Source: Luteibacter rhizovicinus DSM 16549
GTDB taxonomy: Bacteria; Pseudomonadota; Gammaproteobacteria; Xanthomonadales; Rhodanobacteraceae
DNA: 64,000 nt
Reading direction: 5' to 3'
Assembly: GCF_001887595.1 (NCBI RefSeq)
Contig: NZ_CP017480.1
Coordinates: 1,488,001 to 1,552,000, forward strand
Position 1 is the stretch's first letter. Each line of letters begins with the position of its first letter. Below, piece after piece: positions 25,093 through 32,465 of the stretch. The notes beneath the pieces are model-generated. The model searched no databases and had not been told where the DNA came from. It saw nothing but the letters and a program-made list of their open reading frames with translations. The position numbers were made by a program, and so were the translations under genes.

Positions 25093-27888
25093 ATGCAGCG
25101 GAAGGTACTCGCGCTGTCGGTGCGCAACGCACTGGCGGGCATGCTCGGCATCTGTTTCATCGGCGGTTTCATGCCGGTCCACGCGCAGGACGCACCCGCC
25201 GCCACAACCCAGGATCCCCAGCGAACACCGGATGGAAAGGCCGTCACCGACCTCAACGGCGTCTCCGTCACCGGGCAGCTGCAGTCGTTGTTCCTTTCCC
25301 AGTCGACCAAGCGCGACGCGGTGAACACGGTCGATTCGGTGTCGGCCGAAGAAGCCGGCAAGTTCCCGGATCAGAACGTCGCCGATGCGCTCCAGCGCGT
25401 ACCCGGCGTCTCGGTGAATCGCAGCGGTGGCGAGTCGAACCAGATCACCGTGCGCGGCTTCGGTCCGGACTTCGTCAACGTGCTGCTCAACGGCCGCACC
25501 ATGCCTACCGCAGCGACCGATCGCGCGTTCGACTTCGATGTCCTGCCGTCCGAAGTGATCCAGCAAGCTGTCGTGCAGAAGACCAGCACGCCCGACCTCG
25601 AAGAAGGCGGTATCGGCGGCACGGTCAACATCATCACGGCGCGTCCGTTCGACTTCAACGGCTGGCACGCCTCGGGCAGTGCGGCTGGTGTCAACGACAG
25701 CATCAAGGGCGGCCTGGCCGACAAGACCACGCCCAAGGTTTCCGGCGTCATCGGTAACACCAATGCCGACCACACCTTCGGTTGGCTGGCTTCCGCGGTC
25801 TACTACAAGCGCGACCACATCGAGCAGTCCATCGACACCCTGGGCTGGCTGCAGAACCAGGATTTCTCGCGGATCAATCCGTCCTACACCAATGTATCGT
25901 TGCCGCAGACCCTGCAGGGCCAGGTGATCAACGAAACACGTACGCGTACGTCGTTCAACGGCGCCATCGACTGGAAGCCGCTGGACGACGTGACCGTGAA
26001 GCTGGACGGCCTGTTCTCCGAATACAAGGTGGACTCGACGTACAACGCGTTCGGCTCGTACACCAATACCGGCATCATCCAGAACATCACCCCCGGTGCG
26101 AACGGCACCGCGCAGAACTTCGTGATGGACAAGTCGGGCGGCATGTCGAACGACTACGCCGAGCAGGCCAATCCGCGTGACGCCTTCAACACGCAGTTCG
26201 GCAGTCACATCACCTGGCAGATCGATCCGTCCATGGAGCTGGATCTGGACAGCGCGGCATCGGGAGCCTGGAACAAGCAGTCGCAGGATGGTTACTTCGT
26301 CGTGCTCGGCACCCGCAATGTCGGCGTCAATCCGACCTGGACGAACAACGGCGACGACCACCTGGGCAGCTACACCGGCCTGCTGCCGACCACCGACACG
26401 AATACCCTGCACGCTCACGTGACCAACCAGGGCACGCAGAGCCCGAACGTCAGCGACAAGATCTTCGAAAACCAGCTGCATCTCGGCAAGAGCTTCCTCG
26501 ACGGCACGTTGTCGCGCATCGACTTCGGTATTTCCAACTCGAATCGCAAGAAGACCGAAGTCACCTACAACACGCCGAACAGCTTCGGCTGCGCCGAGTA
26601 CTGCGGCTACGTGGTGGATGTGCCGGCCGATGCCGTCAATGCGCACATCTTCCACGCGGGCAATCTCGTCGACGGCGCGTCGCCGGGATTCCCGCGCGAC
26701 TGGGTCACCTACGACGTAAAGAAGCTGTTCGCGTACCTGGCGACGCCGGCCGCGTATAACCAGCTGCCCAACGCCGACGCCTTCAAGGCGCAGCTCGATG
26801 CCAATGGCGGCGGCTTCACGGCGCTCCCGGATCCGAATACCTATAGCCAGATCAAGGAACGGATCAGCTCGGCCTACGGCATGGCCACCCTCGAGGGCGA
26901 CGGCGGCATGCCCTGGACCCTCAATGTCGGCATGCGTTACACGAAGACGAATACGACCTCGTATGCTTACTCGGTGCCGATCGTCGGCATTGCCGTGAAC
27001 CCGAACGACCCGACGAATGCCATTCCGACCTATGGCACGCTGAGTCCGATCGCGCAGAACGGCAACTACCACGAGTGGCTGCCCTCGATGAACTTCAAGC
27101 TCAACCTGCTCGATAACGTGGTCTTCCGCGCCGCGGCATCGAAGACGCTGACCCGTCCCGACCTGAGCAACCTGGCTGCCTCGGCGTCGTACAGCTTCCG
27201 CCCGCAGGACCAGACGGTCACGCGTGGCAACACGCAGCTCAAGCCGTATCTCTCCAAGAACTACGATGCGGGTATCGAGTGGTACTTCAATGAAACCAGC
27301 TACACGGCCTTGAACCTGTTCCGCAAGCAGGTCAGCAACTTCAGCACCCTGATCACCACCGAAACGACCCTGCTTGGCTTCCCGTTCCAGCTGACCGAGC
27401 CGGTGAACCTCAACGAGGCGACGATCAAGGGCGCGGAGTTCACCTTCAACTACCAGTTCACCAAGCTGCCGGCGCCGTTCGACGGCCTGGGCGTGGCGAC
27501 GAACTACACCTATGTCACCAGCGATGCCTCGATCAGCGAAGACAAGCTGGCCAACGCGGGCAAGTTCGCGGTGCCGGGCATCGGCAACTCGTACAACGCG
27601 AGCCTCTACTACCAGAAGGGTCCGGTAGAGATGCGCGTGGCCTACAACTGGCGTGCCAAGTACCTCGCCTCGATCGCCGGCAACCAGAGCCAGCCGACCT
27701 CGGTGAAGGATTACGGCCAGCTGGATCTCAGCGCCAGCTATAAGCTCAACGAGCATGTCTCGCTGTTCATGGATGCCACCAACCTGACCAACGAGAACAT
27801 CTACCAGTACCAGGTGTACGACGATCGCCAGAGCTACGCCGAGGCCAATGGCCGCACCTTCTTCCTCGGTGTGCGCGCCTCGCTGTGA
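25093..27888 (+). CDS. TonB-dependent receptor (Xanthomonas/Caulobacter glycan-uptake type)
   Basis: A 931-residue outer-membrane receptor with a signal peptide (to about Ala31), a TonB-box-like LNGVSVTG segment and a plug with the family pattern QNVADALQRVPGVSVNR and TPDLEEGGIGGTVNIIT. A large barrel ends in LGVRASL. This type (the TonB-Xanth-Caul group) is linked to oligosaccharide uptake in plant-associated gammaproteobacteria. The following genes for mutarotase and alpha-galactosidase suggest that the ligand is an alpha-galactoside such as melibiose, raffinose or a galactomannan fragment (inferred). Its stop overlaps the epimerase start as GTGA. Confidence 0.93.
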   Translation: MQRKVLALSVRNALAGMLGICFIGGFMPVHAQDAPAATTQDPQRTPDGKAVTDLNGVSVTGQLQSLFLSQSTKRDAVNTVDSVSAEEAGKFPDQNVADALQRVPGVSVNRSGGESNQITVRGFGPDFVNVLLNGRTMPTAATDRAFDFDVLPSEVIQQAVVQKTSTPDLEEGGIGGTVNIITARPFDFNGWHASGSAAGVNDSIKGGLADKTTPKVSGVIGNTNADHTFGWLASAVYYKRDHIEQSIDTLGWLQNQDFSRINPSYTNVSLPQTLQGQVINETRTRTSFNGAIDWKPLDDVTVKLDGLFSEYKVDSTYNAFGSYTNTGIIQNITPGANGTAQNFVMDKSGGMSNDYAEQANPRDAFNTQFGSHITWQIDPSMELDLDSAASGAWNKQSQDGYFVVLGTRNVGVNPTWTNNGDDHLGSYTGLLPTTDTNTLHAHVTNQGTQSPNVSDKIFENQLHLGKSFLDGTLSRIDFGISNSNRKKTEVTYNTPNSFGCAEYCGYVVDVPADAVNAHIFHAGNLVDGASPGFPRDWVTYDVKKLFAYLATPAAYNQLPNADAFKAQLDANGGGFTALPDPNTYSQIKERISSAYGMATLEGDGGMPWTLNVGMRYTKTNTTSYAYSVPIVGIAVNPNDPTNAIPTYGTLSPIAQNGNYHEWLPSMNFKLNLLDNVVFRAAASKTLTRPDLSNLAASASYSFRPQDQTVTRGNTQLKPYLSKNYDAGIEWYFNETSYTALNLFRKQVSNFSTLITTETTLLGFPFQLTEPVNLNEATIKGAEFTFNYQFTKLPAPFDGLGVATNYTYVTSDASISEDKLANAGKFAVPGIGNSYNASLYYQKGPVEMRVAYNWRAKYLASIAGNQSQPTSVKDYGQLDLSASYKLNEHVSLFMDATNLTNENIYQYQVYDDRQSYAEANGRTFFLGVRASL

Positions 27889-28790
27889 TCCAGCTGTGCA
27901 ACGACCGGTTGAGCGTGTGCCTGCTACCGTCGGTAGGCGGTGGCATCGCACGCTTCGACTGGCTCGGTGGCCTCGAGGAAGTGCCGCTCATGCGGCCCTG
28001 CCTCGGCGAGCCCGAGCGATCTCCGGGTCGCTATGAACCCAACCGCCTTGCCTGTTACCCCCTCCTGCCGTGGAGCAATCGGATTGCCCACGGCGGCTTT
28101 TTCATAGGGGAACGACGGATCTCCCTGCCGCTCAATCGCGATGACGATGCCTATCCGATCCACGGCAGTGGCTGGCAACGACGCTGGACGGTGCGGGAAC
28201 ATGACGCGGATGCGGCGCACCTCGAACTCATCGAGGAGGCGCGCGACGCTTACTCGTATCACGCCACGCTCCACTATCAGCTGGAAGGCGACGCCCTGAA
28301 GGTACGCCTGGGCGTGACCAACACCGGCGATGCCGCGTTGCCGTTCGGCCTGGGGCTGCATCCGTTCTTTCCACTGCACGGGGGCGCGAGGCTGCTTGCA
28401 CCGGCGACGGGCGTCTGGCTCAACGACGGACAAGGTCCACTCCCCATTCGCCACGGCCCCGCGCCTGCTCCATGGGATTTCTCGACCCGCCGCCACTTGC
28501 CCTCCCAGGGCGTCAACCACGCGTTCACCGGCTGGTCCGGCAAGGCCGTCATCGAATGGCCGGACCTCGCGCTGCGCCTGCATGTCGAGGCGGATGTGGA
28601 CGGCTATGTGCTTTACACACCGGCGGACGAAGACTTCTTCTGCTTCGAACCGGTGGACCATCCGATCAATGCCGTGCATCTTCCGGGGGGGCCGGTGGCA
28701 AACGGTATGACCCTGCTCGGCCCCGGTGCATCGCTGGAGCGCGCTTTCGCGTTCCGCGCCGAGGCCGTCGAAGAGGGGCGGCACCCATAA
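27885..28790 (+). CDS. Aldose 1-epimerase (mutarotase) family protein
   Basis: A 301-residue beta-sandwich protein of the galactose mutarotase superfamily. The catalytic pair is visible as His in GLGLHPFF (general acid) and Glu in FCFEPVDH (general base). NRIAHGGF matches the usual substrate loop. It interconverts alpha and beta anomers of the hexose released by the galactosidase. It begins with a GTG overlapping the receptor stop codon, so translation is coupled. No signal peptide is present, so it acts in the cytoplasm. Confidence 0.88.
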   Translation: MIQLCNDRLSVCLLPSVGGGIARFDWLGGLEEVPLMRPCLGEPERSPGRYEPNRLACYPLLPWSNRIAHGGFFIGERRISLPLNRDDDAYPIHGSGWQRRWTVREHDADAAHLELIEEARDAYSYHATLHYQLEGDALKVRLGVTNTGDAALPFGLGLHPFFPLHGGARLLAPATGVWLNDGQGPLPIRHGPAPAPWDFSTRRHLPSQGVNHAFTGWSGKAVIEWPDLALRLHVEADVDGYVLYTPADEDFFCFEPVDHPINAVHLPGGPVANGMTLLGPGASLERAFAFRAEAVEEGRHP

Positions 28791-28810
28791 ACAACAAGGT
28801 GGAACACTTG

Positions 28811-31057
28811 ATGCGTCACGCCAGGATCGTCCGGTTCGCCATGCTCGCCGCGGGCAGTCTCGCCCTCACTCCTGCCATCGCGGTGACCAGGCCGCCATCG
28901 GCCGCGAACACCTCGCCCACCTACGACGCATCGCATCGCGTGTTCCGGCTCGATGCCGGCGGCGTGACCTATGCCATGGGCGTCGACTCCGAGGGCAAGC
29001 TGCAGACGCTTTACTGGGGCGCCCGGCTCGCCTCCGGCGATCCGCTCGGCCCCGCGATGCCGGCGCCGGAACGGTCGTCGTTCGATCCCGCCGGCAGCCT
29101 GTCGCCGCAGGAATACGCCGGTTGGGGCGGCGCCATGACGGCCACGCCGGCGTTGAAGATTCGCCTTGCCGACGGCAACCGCGACCTGGTGCTGCGCTAC
29201 GACAGCTACACGATCGAGAGCGGCGGTCTTTCCATCCTCCTGCGTGATGCGCAGGTGGGCGTCGCCGTCAGCCTGCGCTACACGGCCGATACCGCCACCG
29301 GCATCATCGGCCGCTCCGCGCATATCGAGAACACCGGCAAGCAGGCGCTCGTGGTCGACAGCGCCGCCTCGGCGGCCTGGAACCTGCCTCGTGGCAGCGA
29401 CTATTCGCTTCGCTACCTCACCGGTACCTGGGCAGGCGAATGGCATCTGCAGACGCGCGCCATCACCCCGGGCGCCACCGTGCTCGAGAGTCGTCGCGGC
29501 AGCACGGGCGACGAGAACAACCCCTGGTTCGCCATCGGGCGCGGCAACGCCTGGAGCGAAACACACGGCGACGTCTGGTTCGGCGCCCTCGCCTGGAGCG
29601 GCTCGTGGAGCATCCGCGTGGACGAGGACATCCTCGGACAGGTGCGTGTGGTCGGTGGCTATAACCCCTTCGATTTCGGCTACAAGCTTTCACCGGGCCA
29701 GGCGCTCGATACGCCGGTGTTCTACGCCGGCTATACGCGTGACGGCATGGGCGAGGCCTCCCGCCTGCTGCATCGCTTCGAACGCGATCGCATCCTGCCG
29801 GAAGGATCGAAGACCCCGCTACGTCCCGTCCTCTACAACTCCTGGGAAGCCACGGAGTTCAAGGTCGACGAACCCGGTCAGGTCCGCCTCGCCGAGAAGG
29901 CGGCCGCGCTCGGCGTGGAGCGCTTCGTCATGGATGACGGCTGGTTCGGCGCACGCAACACCGACCGTGCCGGTCTGGGCGACTGGGTGGTCAACCGCAA
30001 CAAGTTCCCCAACGGTTTGAAGCCCCTCATCGACAAGGTCCACGGGCTGGGCATGAGCTTCGGCCTGTGGGTGGAGCCGGAGATGATCAACGCGGACAGC
30101 GACCTCTATCGGGCGCATCCGGATTGGGTGCTCAACTTCCCCGGGCGCGACCGCAGCGAGGGCCGCCACCAGATGGTGCTCAACCTGGCCCGCGAAGACG
30201 TCAAGGCACACGTACTCGAGGTACTGGACGGCCTGCTCAAGGACAACGACATCCAGTTCCTGAAATGGGATTACAACCGCAACTGGTCCGAGCCGGGCTG
30301 GCCGCAGATGTCGCCCGACGAACAGCAGAAGGTCTACGTCGCCTACGTCGACAACCTCTACGACATCATCCGCGAGCTGCGTAAGCGGCACCCGAAGGTC
30401 GAGATCGAATCGTGCTCGGGCGGCGGCGCGCGAGTGGATCTCGGCATCATGGCGCTCACCGATGAGGTGTGGCCATCGGACAACACCGATCCGTCCGATC
30501 GCCTGTCCATCCAGGATGGCTTCAGCCAGGCCTATGCGCCAGCGACGATGATGGCCTGGGTGACCGGCTCGCCGAACTGGGTGAATAACCGCACCAGCTC
30601 CCTCGACTTCCGCTTCCTCTCGTCGATGCAGGGCGGCCTGGGCATCGGCGCTAACCTGCTCGAATGGACGGCAGCGGACGAGGCGACCGCGCGTCATTAC
30701 ATCACCGAGTACAAGGCCATTCGCGGCACCGTGCAGAAGGGTGACCTGTATCGACTGCTCTCCCCGCAGGACCGTGCTCCGTGGTCGGCAACGGAATCGG
30801 TAGCCGGTGACGGCAGCCAGGCCGTGTTGTTCGCCTTCCAGAGGCAGGGTGAGGAGGCGCGTCCGTTCCCGACCTTGCGTCTGCGCGGCCTCGAGCCCGC
30901 CGCGCGCTACCGGTTCCGCAGCATCCACGGCACGGTCGCACCGGGTACGCCGGAGGTCGCGAGTGGCGCGTACTGGATGGAGCACGGCGTCAACGTGTTG
31001 ATGAGGGGCGATCTCCAGGCGGCAGGCCTGGTCTTCGAACGCGACGGCAAGCGCTAA
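28811..31057 (+). CDS. Exported alpha-galactosidase, GH36
   Basis: A 748-residue enzyme with an N-terminal signal peptide (to about residue 24), a beta-supersandwich domain, a TIM barrel and a C-terminal beta domain. Catalytic residues are clear: nucleophile Asp487 in LKWDYN and acid/base Asp557 in SDNTD, spaced 70 residues apart as in characterised GH36 enzymes. It removes terminal alpha-galactose from melibiose, raffinose or galactomannan in the periplasm. Third gene of the operon, 20 bp after the epimerase, with AAGGTGGA upstream. It converges on an AraC gene and shares its terminator region. Confidence 0.93.
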   Translation: MRHARIVRFAMLAAGSLALTPAIAVTRPPSAANTSPTYDASHRVFRLDAGGVTYAMGVDSEGKLQTLYWGARLASGDPLGPAMPAPERSSFDPAGSLSPQEYAGWGGAMTATPALKIRLADGNRDLVLRYDSYTIESGGLSILLRDAQVGVAVSLRYTADTATGIIGRSAHIENTGKQALVVDSAASAAWNLPRGSDYSLRYLTGTWAGEWHLQTRAITPGATVLESRRGSTGDENNPWFAIGRGNAWSETHGDVWFGALAWSGSWSIRVDEDILGQVRVVGGYNPFDFGYKLSPGQALDTPVFYAGYTRDGMGEASRLLHRFERDRILPEGSKTPLRPVLYNSWEATEFKVDEPGQVRLAEKAAALGVERFVMDDGWFGARNTDRAGLGDWVVNRNKFPNGLKPLIDKVHGLGMSFGLWVEPEMINADSDLYRAHPDWVLNFPGRDRSEGRHQMVLNLAREDVKAHVLEVLDGLLKDNDIQFLKWDYNRNWSEPGWPQMSPDEQQKVYVAYVDNLYDIIRELRKRHPKVEIESCSGGGARVDLGIMALTDEVWPSDNTDPSDRLSIQDGFSQAYAPATMMAWVTGSPNWVNNRTSSLDFRFLSSMQGGLGIGANLLEWTAADEATARHYITEYKAIRGTVQKGDLYRLLSPQDRAPWSATESVAGDGSQAVLFAFQRQGEEARPFPTLRLRGLEPAARYRFRSIHGTVAPGTPEVASGAYWMEHGVNVLMRGDLQAAGLVFERDGKR

Positions 31058-31569
31058 GCCTGGGCCGAACGCCTGGCGGCATCGCGCCGCCAGGCGCCCG
31101 GGCTTTGCCGACGGAACCGCGAAAAGACGTTGGTGAAGTGGCTCTGGTCGGCGAAGCCGCATTCGGCGGCGATATCCACCAGTGTCCTGTCGGGGTGGGC
31201 GAGCAAGGTCTGGGCGCGTCGTACGCGCTGCTCCATCCGCCAGTGCGTGGGCGACAGGCCCGTGCTCGCCTTGAAGGCGCGCGAGAAGTGGCTGCGCGAC
31301 AGATGGCAGGCGGCGGCTGCGCTGCGAACGGCGGCACCGAGATCGGCCTCGTCGTCCAGCCTGTCGCAGGCCATGCGTAACTGCCACGAGGCGAGCCCGC
31401 CACGACTGCTACGAGGCACGGCGGTCGGTTCCGTCGAGGACGTCCGCCTGAAGGCATGCAGGGCCATCGTGACGTGCTCGAACACGGCGTCGTCAGCGGG
31501 TTTCCGCTCGATGGTTCGTAGCAGCAAGGAGGAAAGAGCATCCTCGATCGAAGCAAGTCTGGAGGTCAT
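31054..31569 (-). CDS. AraC family transcriptional regulator
   Basis: The protein has a C-terminal AraC DNA-binding domain with both helix-turn-helices (CHLSRSHFSRAFKASTGLSP and DIAAECGFADQSHFTNVFSRF). Its N-terminal segment of about 65 residues is too short for a cupin ligand domain. Starts at 31650, 31590 and 31569 are possible; 31569 has AAGGGG at proper spacing and gives 171 residues. It converges on the galactosidase and overlaps its stop codon by 4 bp. Members of this short type often sense membrane or redox signals; the target is unknown. Confidence 0.8.
   Translation of the reverse strand: MTSRLASIEDALSSLLLRTIERKPADDAVFEHVTMALHAFRRTSSTEPTAVPRSSRGGLASWQLRMACDRLDDEADLGAAVRSAAAACHLSRSHFSRAFKASTGLSPTHWRMEQRVRRAQTLLAHPDRTLVDIAAECGFADQSHFTNVFSRFRRQSPGAWRRDAARRSAQA
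31057..31106 (+). terminator. Nested hairpin terminator of the galactoside operon, inside araC-type gene
   Basis: The inner stem GCCTGGCGGC (31071-31080) pairs with GCCGCCAGGC (31086-31095). An outer stem AGCCTGGGC/GCCCGGGCT (31057-31065/31096-31104, one mismatch) is followed by TTT on the + strand. It starts at the alpha-galactosidase stop codon and lies within the 3' end of the convergent AraC gene. Confidence 0.6.
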
Positions 31570-31809
31570 GGACCGCGCCCCTTGGGTCATTGGCGTCAGG
31601 CGTCCCCTGTTTCTCGCCGACACCAACAGACTAGGGCGCACATTGGGCAAAAGGCATCCTCATTCGGGGCCAGCCGGCCATCCGTTCGTGGGATCGACAT
31701 TCACTCTTTCGTGTCGTCGCCTGGCCGGTCTTTAGCAAGAATCATCCATTTGGGTATTGAACGCAGCCGCCGCTCTTCGCAAGATGGGATGTGAACAGGG
31801 AGATTCCAG
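31570..31809. other. Divergent intergenic region AraC / response regulator
   Basis: A 240-bp gap expected to contain promoters for the AraC gene (leftward) and the response regulator (rightward, GGGAG before GTG 31810). GGCCAGCCGGCC near 31671 is the only dyad seen. No additional gene is supported. Confidence 0.3.
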
Positions 31810-32451
31810 GTGACCGAACCCATCGATCCGTCTGAAAAGATCCGGGTATTGATCACCGACGATCACCCGATCATGCGGCGTGGTTTACGGGCGGCGATCA
31901 GCCAGGAAGCCGACATGGAACTCGTCGGCGAGGGTGCGGACGGGGCGGAAGCGATTGCGCTGTTCCGGCGCCTGCGGCCCACGGTCGCCCTGCTCGATCT
32001 GCAAATGCCTCATGTGGACGGGCTGGAAGCCATCGCGGCCATCCGTGGCGAATTCCCGACGGCGATCCTCATCGTGCTGACCAGCTATCCCGGCGATGCG
32101 CGCGTCATGCGCGCGTTGACCCTGGGCGCAACGTCCTACCTGCTGAAGTCCGCCACGCTCGAGGAAATCATCAAGGCGATCCGCGCCTCGGTGGCGGGTC
32201 GGCACGTCGTCGCTTCCGAGGTCGCCCACGAGATAGCCCGGCATGCGGGCTCGGACAACCTCACCTCTCGCGAAACCAGCGTGCTGCGGCTTGCTGCCGC
32301 CGGCCAGAGCAACAAGGCAATCGCCGAAGCGCTGTTCGTCTCCGAAGACACCGTCAAGTCGCGAATGCGCAGCATCATGGCCAAGCTCGGCGCTCTGGAC
32401 CGGACGCATGCCGTGATGATCGCGGTGCAGCGGGGCTTCCTCGATTCGTAG
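31810..32451 (+). CDS. NarL/FixJ family response regulator
   Basis: A 213-residue two-component regulator. The receiver domain (residues 11-125) has the acidic pair DD (17-18), phospho-acceptor Asp63 (LLDLQMP), a conserved Thr/Ser (VLTS) and Lys (YLLKSA). A LuxR-type helix-turn-helix follows (LTSRETSVLRLAAAGQSNKAIAEAL). It begins with GTG, with GGGAG upstream. It converges with the sensor kinase, whose stop is 14 bp away, and this kinase is its natural partner. Confidence 0.93.
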   Translation: MTEPIDPSEKIRVLITDDHPIMRRGLRAAISQEADMELVGEGADGAEAIALFRRLRPTVALLDLQMPHVDGLEAIAAIRGEFPTAILIVLTSYPGDARVMRALTLGATSYLLKSATLEEIIKAIRASVAGRHVVASEVAHEIARHAGSDNLTSRETSVLRLAAAGQSNKAIAEALFVSEDTVKSRMRSIMAKLGALDRTHAVMIAVQRGFLDS

Positions 32452-32465
32452 CGCTCGCTCCTGGC

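Noticed and set aside
24172..27951. Long open frame on the minus strand (over 1200 codons) across the GntR and TonB-receptor genes
   Set aside because: It is antisense to two clearly recognised genes and its translation is Val/Arg/Gly-rich with no domain. Long antisense frames are expected in high-GC DNA.
29819..31387. Minus-strand frame of about 520 codons opposite the alpha-galactosidase
   Set aside because: Antisense to a gene with complete GH36 catalytic motifs; no sign of function.
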